This document shows, one piece after another, positions 1-5,540 of a stretch of 6,260 nt of DNA (positions are counted from its first letter, which is position 1; each line of letters starts with the position of its first letter). The notes under the pieces were generated by a model. That model did not search any database. It was given only the letters and a program-made list of their open reading frames with translations, and had not been told where the DNA came from. The DNA lies in NCBI RefSeq assembly GCF_937903345.1, contig NZ_CALCZQ010000016.1, positions 1 through 6,260 of the forward strand, read 5' to 3'. Source of the stretch: an uncultured Emticicia sp. Lineage in GTDB: Bacteria > Bacteroidota > Bacteroidia > Cytophagales > Spirosomataceae. Position numbers and translations under genes: made by a program.

Positions 1-2
1 CT

Positions 3-356
3 CCTTTTCAAATTTCTTCAGAAATTGATTTGATTATAAGTAAACTAGATAATAGAATACAAACTAATAGTAATAATACTGTAATAGAATTTGAAAACAA
101 TACTCTAATACATGGATTAGAATACATAAAGCCAATTTTTGAAGCAATAACATCTAAAGCAGCTTTGAAAATAAGTTATCAGTCCTTTAATTCTACAATA
201 AAGGTTGATATTATTTTTTCACCTTATTTATTAAAAGAGTATAGAAACAGATGGTTTGTTTTTGGGAAAAATAGTGAATACAATACAATTAGTGTATTAG
301 GTTTAGATAGAATTAAAAAGATTGGAAATACAGAGAGGTATTTAATGAATCATTGA
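3..356 (+). CDS. WYL-domain transcriptional regulator, N-terminal fragment (partial, frame-split)
   Basis: The reading frame is open to the left edge, so the true start and any DNA-binding helix-turn-helix domain lie outside the window. A TTG at position 30 is in frame but is probably not the start. The visible part resembles the WYL sensor domain of DeoR/YafY-type regulators: a strand-rich stretch with KISYQSF, then the conserved run SPYLLKEYRNRWFVFG and the LGLDRIKKI segment. WYL domains bind ligands, often nucleic acid or nucleotides, and tune DNA binding by the regulator. The frame ends at a TGA at 354-356, just before the C-terminal extension that belongs to the same protein, which continues in the -1 frame. 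One missing base near 340-356, or a sequencing error, would explain this. The family call is firm, but the regulon is unknown. Confidence 0.75.
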   Translation, partial: PFQISSEIDLIISKLDNRIQTNSNNTVIEFENNTLIHGLEYIKPIFEAITSKAALKISYQSFNSTIKVDIIFSPYLLKEYRNRWFVFGKNSEYNTISVLGLDRIKKIGNTERYLMNH

Positions 357-673
357 ACTTTAATTCTGAAAAGTATTTTTCAAATTTGATTGGGGTTAGT
401 ATCCCCAAGGATGCAGTAATACAAACTATTGAAATTAAGATTAAAGCCGAACTTATTCCATATATTATTACTAAACCAATACATAAAAATCAGGAAGTTA
501 TAAAGAAATACACAAATGGAGATGTTTTGATTAAAATGGATTTGATAGTAAATTACGAGCTAAAATCGTTAATACTTAGTTATGGAAGTGGCATGGTTAT
601 AAAGAAACCTTTATCAGTCAAAGAAGAAATACTTAAGGAAATAGAAACTATCCGAAATAATTATCTAGTGTAA
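353..673 (+). CDS. WYL-domain regulator, C-terminal (WCX-type) fragment
   Basis: This frame carries the rest of the regulator that begins at the left edge. NFNSEKYFSNLIGVSIP is the typical link after the WYL domain, where such proteins read roughly F-x-P-E-x-Y-F-x-N-x-I-G-V. It is followed by an alpha/beta C-terminal extension ending with helical KEEILKEIETIRNNY. The apparent start is a TTG that overlaps the stop of the upstream fragment, with no ribosome binding site, so it is unlikely to be an independent gene. The -1 frame is open back to a TAA at 314-316, which limits where the frame change can be. I infer either a one-base deletion in a decaying gene or a read error. The stop at 671-673 lies 43 bases before the ATPase gene on the same strand, so the two may have been co-transcribed. 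Confidence 0.65.
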   Translation: MNFNSEKYFSNLIGVSIPKDAVIQTIEIKIKAELIPYIITKPIHKNQEVIKKYTNGDVLIKMDLIVNYELKSLILSYGSGMVIKKPLSVKEEILKEIETIRNNYLV

Positions 674-716
674 TTAGATTGCAATAATCATTGTTAATTT
701 TATAAAAATTTAAGTT

Positions 717-955
717 ATGAATAGGATTGGGTTTAAAAATATAAAAGTTTTTAAAGGAAGACAATGGTTTGATTTTAAATCAATTACACTTTTGACAGGA
801 ACTAATAATAGTGGGAAAAGTAGTGTCATAAATACTATGCAAATGATTCAGGAAAATCTCCCAAATTATCATAAAAACACAATTGATAATTATATTAATA
901 CCGAATTTAGAATAAAGACAAACCAAAATAAACATGGTAATATTGAAAGTTTTGT
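717..955 (+). pseudogene. AAA family ATPase (OLD/RecF-like, possibly DUF3696 type), 3'-truncated
   Basis: The ATG at 717 opens a protein of the SMC/RecF-like AAA ATPase group. It has an N-terminal strand pair (MNRIGFKNIKVFKG), a hydrophobic strand (SITLLTG), and a Walker A motif GTNNSGKS at residues 28-35, followed by VINTMQMIQENL with a possible Q-loop glutamine. Recognisable ATPase sequence runs to about residue 80 (TNQNKHGNIESFV, near 955). After that the frame stays open to a TAA at 1143-1145, but it reads the antisense of ftsX and has no ATPase character. Walker B, signature and C-terminal regions are therefore absent, whereas family members are usually several hundred residues long. Such ATPases often pair with nucleases or sit in defence islands. 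No partner is present here, so the role is unknown. The product is presumably non-functional unless the junction is an assembly error. Confidence 0.7.
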
Positions 956-1720
956 AAAGTCTTGTAAAATATCCAAATTTTCTATTTCTCGAATCGCTAT
1001 TTGTTCAATAATCAGAAGTAAAATTGAGGCTGTTAATCCCGAAAAAAAACCTTGCAAAAAACCTTTAATGATAAAAGGTTTCTGTATAAACCAGTCCGTA
1101 GCTCCAACCAATTGCATGCTTCTAATAATAAATCTCTGCGAATAAAGTGCCAATTTAATAGTATTATTTATTAATAAAACTATTGCTATCAATAACAAAA
1201 TAACTATTGAAGTAATAACTAAATATGCTTTATTTGCATTTTTATTGATACTATCTACAAAATCTTTAGCATAATCAGCCTCAAAAATACCTGGTATACT
1301 TTCTAAATCTGCTTTTATTCTGACCAATTCTTCTTCTTTAAAGTATTCTTCTTTAATTCTTAGGCTGAACGCATCACGATATGGATTTTCGCCTAAAATT
1401 GAACGAAAATCTTCATTTATATCTTTTAAAACCTTGTTTGCGGTACTTTCTTTGGATATGAATTTTATTTGAGGAATATCATCCGAATAAGATATATAAC
1501 TTTTTTGAGCAATTAAATTTCTTACCGAATCTTTTTGAATCTCTGTAAGTGATTTATCTAAATACACCTGCACCTCAATGTTTTGTTTGATATATAAAAC
1601 CAATTGTTTTGATGTTAGGGCTATCCAACCACTAAATGCTACCAAAAATAAAGCTGCTGTTAAGCTTAAAATGATGAGCATACTCGGATAACTACCTAAT
1701 TTTCTGTTTTTTCTCTGCAT
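890..1720 (-). CDS. ftsX: Cell division protein FtsX, C-terminally altered
   Basis: This is the FtsX permease-like subunit of the FtsEX complex. FtsEX sits in the inner membrane at the division site and controls peptidoglycan hydrolysis. The 276-residue product has transmembrane helix 1 at about 13-36, a periplasmic domain at about 40-163, helix 2 at about 165-186, and the conserved loop IRSMQLVGATDWFIQKPFIIKG at 199-220. Helix 3 follows at about 221-243 and the start of helix 4 at about 256. Native sequence ends near residue 261. The last 15 residues come from antisense of the ATPase gene, and the usual end of helix 4 plus the short cytoplasmic tail are missing. By chance the replacement is hydrophobic. 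The ATG at 1718-1720 directly precedes a basic N-terminus, as expected. ftsE is not in the window, and in Bacteroidota it is often unlinked. The gene is its own unit behind a promoter-like element at 1750-1757. Confidence 0.85.
   Translation of the reverse strand: MQRKNRKLGSYPSMLIILSLTAALFLVAFSGWIALTSKQLVLYIKQNIEVQVYLDKSLTEIQKDSVRNLIAQKSYISYSDDIPQIKFISKESTANKVLKDINEDFRSILGENPYRDAFSLRIKEEYFKEEELVRIKADLESIPGIFEADYAKDFVDSINKNANKAYLVITSIVILLLIAIVLLINNTIKLALYSQRFIIRSMQLVGATDWFIQKPFIIKGFLQGFFSGLTASILLLIIEQIAIREIENLDILQDFTKLSILPCLFWFVFILNSVLI
930..965. other. Breakpoint joining truncated ATPase gene and truncated ftsX tail to tail
   Basis: To the left, the plus strand encodes convincing ATPase sequence up to about position 955. 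To the right, the minus strand encodes convincing FtsX down to about position 940 (residues QDFTKLSIL). Neither gene has its own 3' end. The two readings overlap by a few codons, so the exact joining base cannot be set and short microhomology is possible. I see no insertion sequence, tRNA or terminal inverted repeat at the junction. It may be a real deletion or inversion, or a chimeric assembly. Confidence 0.6.
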
Positions 1721-1749
1721 TTTTGCTTTGCCCTATAATAAATCACATG

Positions 1750-1757
1750 CAAATATA
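1750..1757 (-). promoter_or_regulatory. Putative ftsX promoter -7 element
   Basis: The minus strand reads TATATTTG, an exact match to the Bacteroidota -7 consensus TAnnTTTG. It lies 29 bases upstream of the ftsX ATG and is followed by CATGTG. No convincing TTTG element is visible at the -33 position, so the call rests on one box and its placement. Confidence 0.45.
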
Positions 1758-1783
1758 AAGGTTGTTGAATTAAATACGCAGAT

Positions 1784-1819
1784 ATTAATGATTTTTAACA
1801 GAAGATTAGTGATTTTTAA
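1784..1819. repeat. Short imperfect direct repeat
   Basis: Two 15-base copies of ATTA(A/G)TGATTTTTAA at 1784-1798 and 1805-1819 differ at one base and are spaced 21 bases apart. They lie at the end of the acyltransferase gene and just after it. The composition is very AT-rich and no function is evident. Confidence 0.4.
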
Positions 1820-2658
1820 ACTGCCTCATTTTTCCATCGGGCAATTCTTTCGGGCATATTTTGTTCAATAATATTCTTTACAACTTCCGTAATTTCTTCT
1901 ACCGTAGCATCGGGTGAGAAATAAATAGGTTCTTTAAACTTTACTTTTATCTCTGTATTACGTTTTTTGTAGTTCAATCCTGATTTATTAAATGCTCGTC
2001 TGAAACCATCTATTACCACTGGAACAACAATTGGGTTGTTATCTTTTATAATGTGAGCAGTCCCTTTACGGATGGGAGCATAGGGGCTGGTTGTGCCTTG
2101 AGGAAAACTTACCACCCATCCAAACTTTAAACCCAATGCAACATTATCTCCAGCCGATGTATCAAGTGTGCGTTTTATATTTTCACCCTTGGCTCTCCAC
2201 GAGCGTTCGACCAAAATTGCTCCCGCTAAACTAAAAATTTTTGGAATTAAGCCTTCTTTCATGGTTTCGCTGGCCGCAACATAGAAAGTTCTTACACGAG
2301 GAGCTAAAAGGGCAATTGGCAATACTCGGTTACGAAAACCCCATTTTACGGAACAAAAAATGTGATAAAAAGCAATTACATCGGCAAAATAGGTTTGATG
2401 ATTTGAAATAAAATAAACGTTTTGATTCGGTAGTTTTTCTAAATATTCGGCACCCTCAACTTTAAATTGATTAGCAACAGCTAAACGCCAATATGATGGT
2501 ATTCCTGCAATTAAAATGATTAAACGTTTTAGAATCAACCAGTTTCCGAATGGGTCACGTTCAAAAATGCCAAATATATCTATATATGAAACATATCTGA
2601 AGATAGGATTTGGATCATTGTTGGGAATTGGGAGAAAATTTTTAATTATTCTTATCAT
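1816..2658 (-). CDS. PlsC-like lysophospholipid acyltransferase family protein
   Basis: This is probably a membrane-associated enzyme that transfers an acyl chain to a lysophospholipid, glycerol phosphate or a related acceptor lipid; the substrate cannot be read from the sequence. Counting from the ATG at 2656-2658 (280 residues), there is a hydrophobic segment near 41-52. Then come block I SNHQTYFADV (H87, D93), block II GAILVERSW (146-154), block III FPQGTTSPYAPIRKG (185-199) and block IV VVPVVIDGFRR (211-221). The block order is that of the PlsC family. Two details differ from the textbook family: His and Asp are separated by five residues instead of four, and FPEGTR reads FPQGTT. An in-frame TTG two codons upstream could also be the start, but ATG is preferred. 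No clear ribosome binding site is seen. The gene stands between the nuclease-gene terminator and ftsX on the same strand. Confidence 0.8.
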   Translation of the reverse strand: MIRIIKNFLPIPNNDPNPIFRYVSYIDIFGIFERDPFGNWLILKRLIILIAGIPSYWRLAVANQFKVEGAEYLEKLPNQNVYFISNHQTYFADVIAFYHIFCSVKWGFRNRVLPIALLAPRVRTFYVAASETMKEGLIPKIFSLAGAILVERSWRAKGENIKRTLDTSAGDNVALGLKFGWVVSFPQGTTSPYAPIRKGTAHIIKDNNPIVVPVVIDGFRRAFNKSGLNYKKRNTEIKVKFKEPIYFSPDATVEEITEVVKNIIEQNMPERIARWKNEAV

Positions 2659-2664
2659 TCTCAA

Positions 2665-2778
2665 AACTAGGGTCTAATTTTATATGGTTTAGGCTTTTAT
2701 TATAGAAAGATAGTAATTATTTGACATTTATCAAAAATCAAGTCGTAAATAATTTAGACATCGTTGGTTCATAAAAGA
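2665..2778. other. AT-rich intergenic spacer upstream of the acyltransferase gene
   Basis: This spacer should hold the acyltransferase promoter, because a strong terminator lies just upstream of it. I find no good TAnnTTTG match on the minus strand and no other structured element. Confidence 0.4.
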
Positions 2779-2811
2779 AAGGCGTTGATTTTTAAATAAA
2801 ATCAACGCCTT
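2779..2811 (-). terminator. Rho-independent terminator downstream of the bifunctional nuclease gene
   Basis: This is a perfect 14-base-pair stem (AAGGCGTTGATTTT paired with AAAATCAACGCCTT) with a five-base loop TAAAT. Read on the minus strand it starts 22 bases after the stop of the nuclease-family gene, and the stem is followed by TTTCTTTTATG, a U-rich tract. It separates that gene from the acyltransferase. Confidence 0.85.
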
Positions 2812-2833
2812 AAAACATTTTAAAAAATAAGTT

Positions 2834-3430
2834 TTAATTTCGTTTTCCAATCTCGTCTCTGATTTTTGCTGCTCTTTCGTACTCCTCTTCTGATAATGCC
2901 TGAGAAAGCATTTTTGTTAGCTCGTCCAAGCTATAATCTTTCAAGGCTTCTTTTGAAGATTTTTGTGGACGATTTAAATCCTGTGCTAACAATTCTTCAG
3001 TCTCATCAGCTTGTTCAACTTCGTTCGTTGTAATTCCAGCTTCACTCAAAATTTGTTCTGTTGTATAAATCGGCACTTGAAATCGTAAGCCAATAGCTAT
3101 GGCATCTGATGGACGAGTATCGATAGTTTTTTGACGAATTCCATCAGTACAAACTATTTTTGCGAAGAAAATCCCTTCTCTTAAGTCTGAAATGATAATT
3201 TCTTCAACTGTAAAATCGAAGGCACGAGCAAAAGATTTAAATAAGTCGTGAGTCATTGGACGATTGGGTGTAATATGCTCCATCTCAATTGCAATTGCTT
3301 GAGCTTCAAACATACCAATTATAATTGGTAATCGCCGACTTCCACCTTCTTCCGAAAGTACCAATGCAAACGATCCGGTCTGAGATTGACTAGGTGATAG
3401 TCCTAATATTTCGAGTTTTATTTTTTTCAC
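2834..3430 (-). CDS. Bifunctional nuclease (BFN/DUF151) family protein with UVR motif
   Basis: The 198-residue protein has a DUF151/BFN domain over about residues 5-135. It starts with LEILGLSPSQSQTGSFALVL and carries the family signature RPSDAIAI at 106-113, followed by the usual Q/VPIYTTEQIL segment. An acidic linker at about 137-150 leads to a C-terminal UVR motif at about 167-196 (SLDELTKMLSQALSEEEYERAAKIRDEI in part), as in UvrB and UvrC interaction domains. Plant and thermophile members of the BFN family have reported DNase/RNase activity, but the bacterial role is not settled. The UVR motif suggests a protein-protein contact linked to nucleic acid handling. Start: a GTG at 3428-3430 is the only reasonable start codon before an in-frame TAA at 3458-3460. 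The gene lies downstream of etfBA on the same strand but has its own promoter-like box and its own terminator. Confidence 0.88.
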   Translation of the reverse strand: MKKIKLEILGLSPSQSQTGSFALVLSEEGGSRRLPIIIGMFEAQAIAIEMEHITPNRPMTHDLFKSFARAFDFTVEEIIISDLREGIFFAKIVCTDGIRQKTIDTRPSDAIAIGLRFQVPIYTTEQILSEAGITTNEVEQADETEELLAQDLNRPQKSSKEALKDYSLDELTKMLSQALSEEEYERAAKIRDEIGKRN

Positions 3431-3434
3431 GATG

Positions 3435-3442
3435 CAAATATA
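3435..3442 (-). promoter_or_regulatory. Putative -7 promoter element of the bifunctional nuclease gene, nearly abutting the start codon
   Basis: The minus strand reads TATATTTG, then CATC, then the GTG start codon. The box matches TAnnTTTG exactly. With the normal distance from this element to the transcription start, RNA would begin at or within a base or two of the start codon. No obvious -33 TTTG is seen, so confidence is moderate. Confidence 0.45.
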
Positions 3443-3508
3443 AATAAAACTTGTGTTTTATTCATTCTAAAAATTTTTGTTTTTATTTAGACGATTATAA
3501 ATACAGAT

Positions 3509-3541
3509 AGCCCATATTTATTTTTATAACAAATATGGGCT
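3509..3541 (-). terminator. Hairpin downstream of etfA, probable end of the etf transcript
   Basis: A perfect 11-base-pair stem (AGCCCATATTT paired with AAATATGGGCT) encloses an 11-base loop. It lies 26 bases after the etfA stop on the minus strand. The sequence after the stem on that strand (ATCTGTATTTATAA) is AT-rich but not a true U tract, so it may be a weak terminator or an mRNA-stabilising structure. Confidence 0.6.
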
Positions 3542-3567
3542 CATTGGTATAATGAAATTTTTTTGGA

Positions 3568-4530
3568 TTATTTATTTGCCAAAATAGCCTTTGTCAGTTT
3601 AGGTAAAACCTCAAATACATCTCCAACAATTCCATAATCTGCGGCTTTGAAGAAAGGTGCTTCTGGGTCTTTATTGATTACCACCAATACCTTTGAGGAG
3701 TTTACACCCGCCAAATGTTGAATTGCTCCGGATATTCCACAGGCTATATAAAGATTTGGAGAAACCTTTACACCTGTTTGTCCAACGTGTTCATGATGAG
3801 GTCTCCAGTCTAGATCTGAAACTGGTTTTGAGCAGGCTGTTGCTGCACCCAAAGCATCAGCTAAATCTAACAATGGTTGCCAATATTCTGGACCTTTCAT
3901 GCCTCGTCCACCTGAAACAACTAAATCAGCTTCAGGCAAAGAAATCATTCCAGTTGCTTTAATTGTTTCAGTCACTTTTTCTGCAAAAAGATTACTGGCT
4001 AATGTTGGTGATATGTTTTCTACAAGTGCAACATTATTGCTTTCAACAGGAACAACCACATTTTTCTTAATAGCCAATATTTTTATATCAGCATTTACAT
4101 TTACATCAGCAAATGCTTTTCCAGTGAAAATACTTACTTTTACTTGGAAGCCTTTACTAAGATTTGGCAATTCGGTTACATTTCCAACCACCGCTGCCCT
4201 TAATGCACCAGCAGTACGAGCGATTACGGCATCATTAAAAGAGGATTTTGCAGCAACAATTACCTTTGCTCCTGTATTTTTAACAGTTTCGGCTAAAACA
4301 CTTGCATAGGCCATACTGTTTAGATTTAAAAGTTTTGAATCATTGGCGTGAAAAACTTTGGTAGCACCAAAGTTTCCAGCTTTTGACAATTCTGCTGAAT
4401 CTGTATTACCAATGGCTAAAGCAGATGCAGTTGTTTCCATCATTTCGGCTATTTTAGAGCCGTAATAAATAGCTTCTAGAGATGATTTTTTGATTGCACC
4501 ATCTGCAATCTCTGTTAAAATGAGTATCAT
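3568..4530 (-). CDS. etfA: Electron transfer flavoprotein subunit alpha
   Basis: This is the alpha subunit of the heterodimeric electron transfer flavoprotein. It is a soluble carrier that takes electrons from acyl-CoA and other dehydrogenases through FAD and passes them on, usually to ETF:quinone oxidoreductase. The length of 320 residues is typical. The N-terminal alpha/beta domain covers about 1-195. The C-terminal FAD-binding domain covers about 200-320 and shows SGGRG at 206-210, SKPVSDLDW at 234-242, VGQTG at 249-253, CGISGAIQH at 264-272 and INKDPEAPFFKAADYGIVGD at 286-305. The ATG at 4528-4530 starts the usual MILILTE sequence. The gene follows etfB on the same strand after an 83-base spacer holding an inverted repeat, and the two are most likely one operon. 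It has no bifurcating partner such as bcd nearby, so whether this is a housekeeping or bifurcating ETF cannot be decided; the subunit lengths fit the housekeeping type. Confidence 0.95.
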   Translation of the reverse strand: MILILTEIADGAIKKSSLEAIYYGSKIAEMMETTASALAIGNTDSAELSKAGNFGATKVFHANDSKLLNLNSMAYASVLAETVKNTGAKVIVAAKSSFNDAVIARTAGALRAAVVGNVTELPNLSKGFQVKVSIFTGKAFADVNVNADIKILAIKKNVVVPVESNNVALVENISPTLASNLFAEKVTETIKATGMISLPEADLVVSGGRGMKGPEYWQPLLDLADALGAATACSKPVSDLDWRPHHEHVGQTGVKVSPNLYIACGISGAIQHLAGVNSSKVLVVINKDPEAPFFKAADYGIVGDVFEVLPKLTKAILANK

Positions 4531-4533
4531 TTT

Positions 4534-4610
4534 AGTTCTGAGTTTTGAGTGCTGAGTTCTGAGATAAGTGCGAGTTAAAACTTAGCACACAAAACTCAGA
4601 ACTCAGAACT
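4534..4610. repeat. Palindromic repeat element in the etfB-etfA spacer
   Basis: The spacer is built from variants of a short unit (GAGTTCTGAGTTTTG and its complement). Positions 4534-4556 pair with 4581-4603 over 23 bases with two mismatches, enclosing a 24-base loop. The right side also carries a 7-base tandem repeat (ACTCAGA twice, then ACT). On the transcribed minus strand the hairpin ends three bases before the etfA start codon. It resembles a dispersed REP-like intergenic element. A role in mRNA stability or in limiting etfA translation is inference. Confidence 0.7.
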
Positions 4611-4613
4611 TAT

Positions 4614-5348
4614 TTATAGCACTTTTGCTTCTGTTTTCAATAATTCAATAAGTTTTTCAGCATCTTCCGCAGGAATCATTTTACAAGCCCCTTTTGGAGC
4701 TGGCATGCTATATTTTTCTGTGGTTGTAAGAGCCAAACCTGCTGCAGGAATAACCTTTAATGGCTTTGTGCGTGCAGTCATAATTCCACGCATATTCGGA
4801 ATTTTCCATTCTGCAATTGGTTCTTGACAACCCAAAACGAGTGGGAGAGAGGCAGTTAGCTTTTCTTTTCCACCTTCAATCTCACGAGTCAAATTTGCCT
4901 CGTTTCCATTTATTTCTAATTGCATTACTGGCGAGAATGACGAAATTCCTAGCATTTCTGCAACAATTCCATGAACAACACCAGAGTTATAATCGCTCGT
5001 TTCACGTCCCATCAAAATCAAATCATAATTTCCCTCCTTAGCAACAGCAGCAATTTGTTCAGCTACAAAGTACGAATCAGTTGGTTCAACATCGACCCTA
5101 ATTGCATCATCTGCACCTATTGCCAAAGCTTTTCTGATTTGTGGTTCGGCATCCGCACCACCTACATTCAATACAGTAATTGTAGCCCCTAATTGTTCTT
5201 TTAGTTCAACTGCTCGAGCCAAAGCATAATCATCATAAGGGCCAATTATGTAAGTTACGCCTGCTTTGTTTAGTTTTGTGTCTCCATCGGTGAAGGAGAT
5301 TTTTGAGGTTGTATCGGGTACACTACAAATACAAACTAATATTTTCAT
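4614..5348 (-). CDS. etfB: Electron transfer flavoprotein subunit beta
   Basis: This is the beta subunit of the electron transfer flavoprotein and partner of the alpha subunit encoded next. The 244-residue length is normal. The sequence starts MKILVCICSVPDT and continues with GPYDDYALARAVELKE at 36-51, ALAIGADDAIRV at 74-85 and LILMGRETSDYNSGVVHG at 110-127, the region that in ETF beta binds the nucleotide (AMP, or a second flavin in bifurcating forms). The family signature follows as REIEGGKEKLTASLPLVLGCQEP (155-177 in part), with MRGIMTARTKPLKVI after it. The ATG at 5346-5348 fits the family N-terminus. The purine-rich GGGAG on the minus strand, about 11 bases upstream, could act as a weak ribosome binding site. 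Expression is probably driven by the promoter at 5510-5540, leaving a leader of about 150 bases that contains a hairpin. Confidence 0.95.
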   Translation of the reverse strand: MKILVCICSVPDTTSKISFTDGDTKLNKAGVTYIIGPYDDYALARAVELKEQLGATITVLNVGGADAEPQIRKALAIGADDAIRVDVEPTDSYFVAEQIAAVAKEGNYDLILMGRETSDYNSGVVHGIVAEMLGISSFSPVMQLEINGNEANLTREIEGGKEKLTASLPLVLGCQEPIAEWKIPNMRGIMTARTKPLKVIPAAGLALTTTEKYSMPAPKGACKMIPAEDAEKLIELLKTEAKVL

Positions 5349-5362
5349 AATTTTAGACTCCC

Positions 5363-5406
5363 AACCCCTAAAAGGAGATTTTATTTATTGTATGCCTTTA
5401 GGGGTT
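5363..5406. repeat. Inverted repeat (hairpin) in the etfB leader
   Basis: AACCCCTAAAAGG at 5363-5375 pairs with CCTTTAGGGGTT at 5395-5406, giving 12 base pairs with one bulged A and a 19-base loop. It is by far the most GC-rich patch in an otherwise AT-rich leader. It ends about 14 bases upstream of the etfB start on the transcribed strand. AACCCCTAAAGG-type palindromes occur as intergenic repeats in Bacteroidota. The hairpin could serve as a dispersed repeat, an attenuator or a stabilising 5' hairpin. Confidence 0.6.
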
Positions 5407-5509
5407 AGCTTAAAAGCATTTTTAAAAAACTTAATTGTAAACAATTTACTAAGAAAAATGGTATATTTAATCAAAAAAGCAAATAATAGTATGCGTGCAT
5501 AACATTATG

Positions 5510-5540
5510 CAAATCTAAATTAAAGATATTTTCAATGCAA
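5510..5540 (-). promoter_or_regulatory. Putative etfB promoter (-33 TTG and -7 TAGATTTG)
   Basis: On the minus strand, TAGATTTG (5510-5517) matches TAnnTTTG. A TTG (5538-5540) lies 20 bases upstream of it, a spacing typical of Bacteroidota promoters. Transcription would start near 5503-5505 and give an etfB leader of about 150 bases. The upstream box lies inside the start of the divergent TPR gene. Confidence 0.5.

Noticed and set aside
311..356. Programmed -1 frameshift in the WYL gene
   Set aside because: No in-frame X-XXY-YYZ slippery site, and no clear downstream hairpin; a one-base deletion or read error is simpler.
956..1145. C-terminal 63 codons of the open frame that begins as the AAA ATPase
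   Set aside because: This stretch is the antisense of well-conserved ftsX sequence and has no ATPase motifs, so it is not native protein.
3693..4309. Plus-strand open frames opposite etfA
   Set aside because: They lie fully antisense to a strongly conserved gene, have biased composition expected of a complementary strand, and show no recognisable domain.
4817..5192. Plus-strand open frames opposite etfB
   Set aside because: They are shadows of etfB with no start signals or family resemblance.
5266..5502. Plus-strand open frame across the etfB start and leader
   Set aside because: It runs through the hairpin and promoter region, is half antisense to etfB, and has no protein-like pattern.
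5468..5505. Twelve-codon minus-strand open frame in the etfB leader (possible leader peptide)
   Set aside because: There is no run of regulatory codons, no ribosome binding site and no alternative hairpin pair, so it cannot be told from chance.
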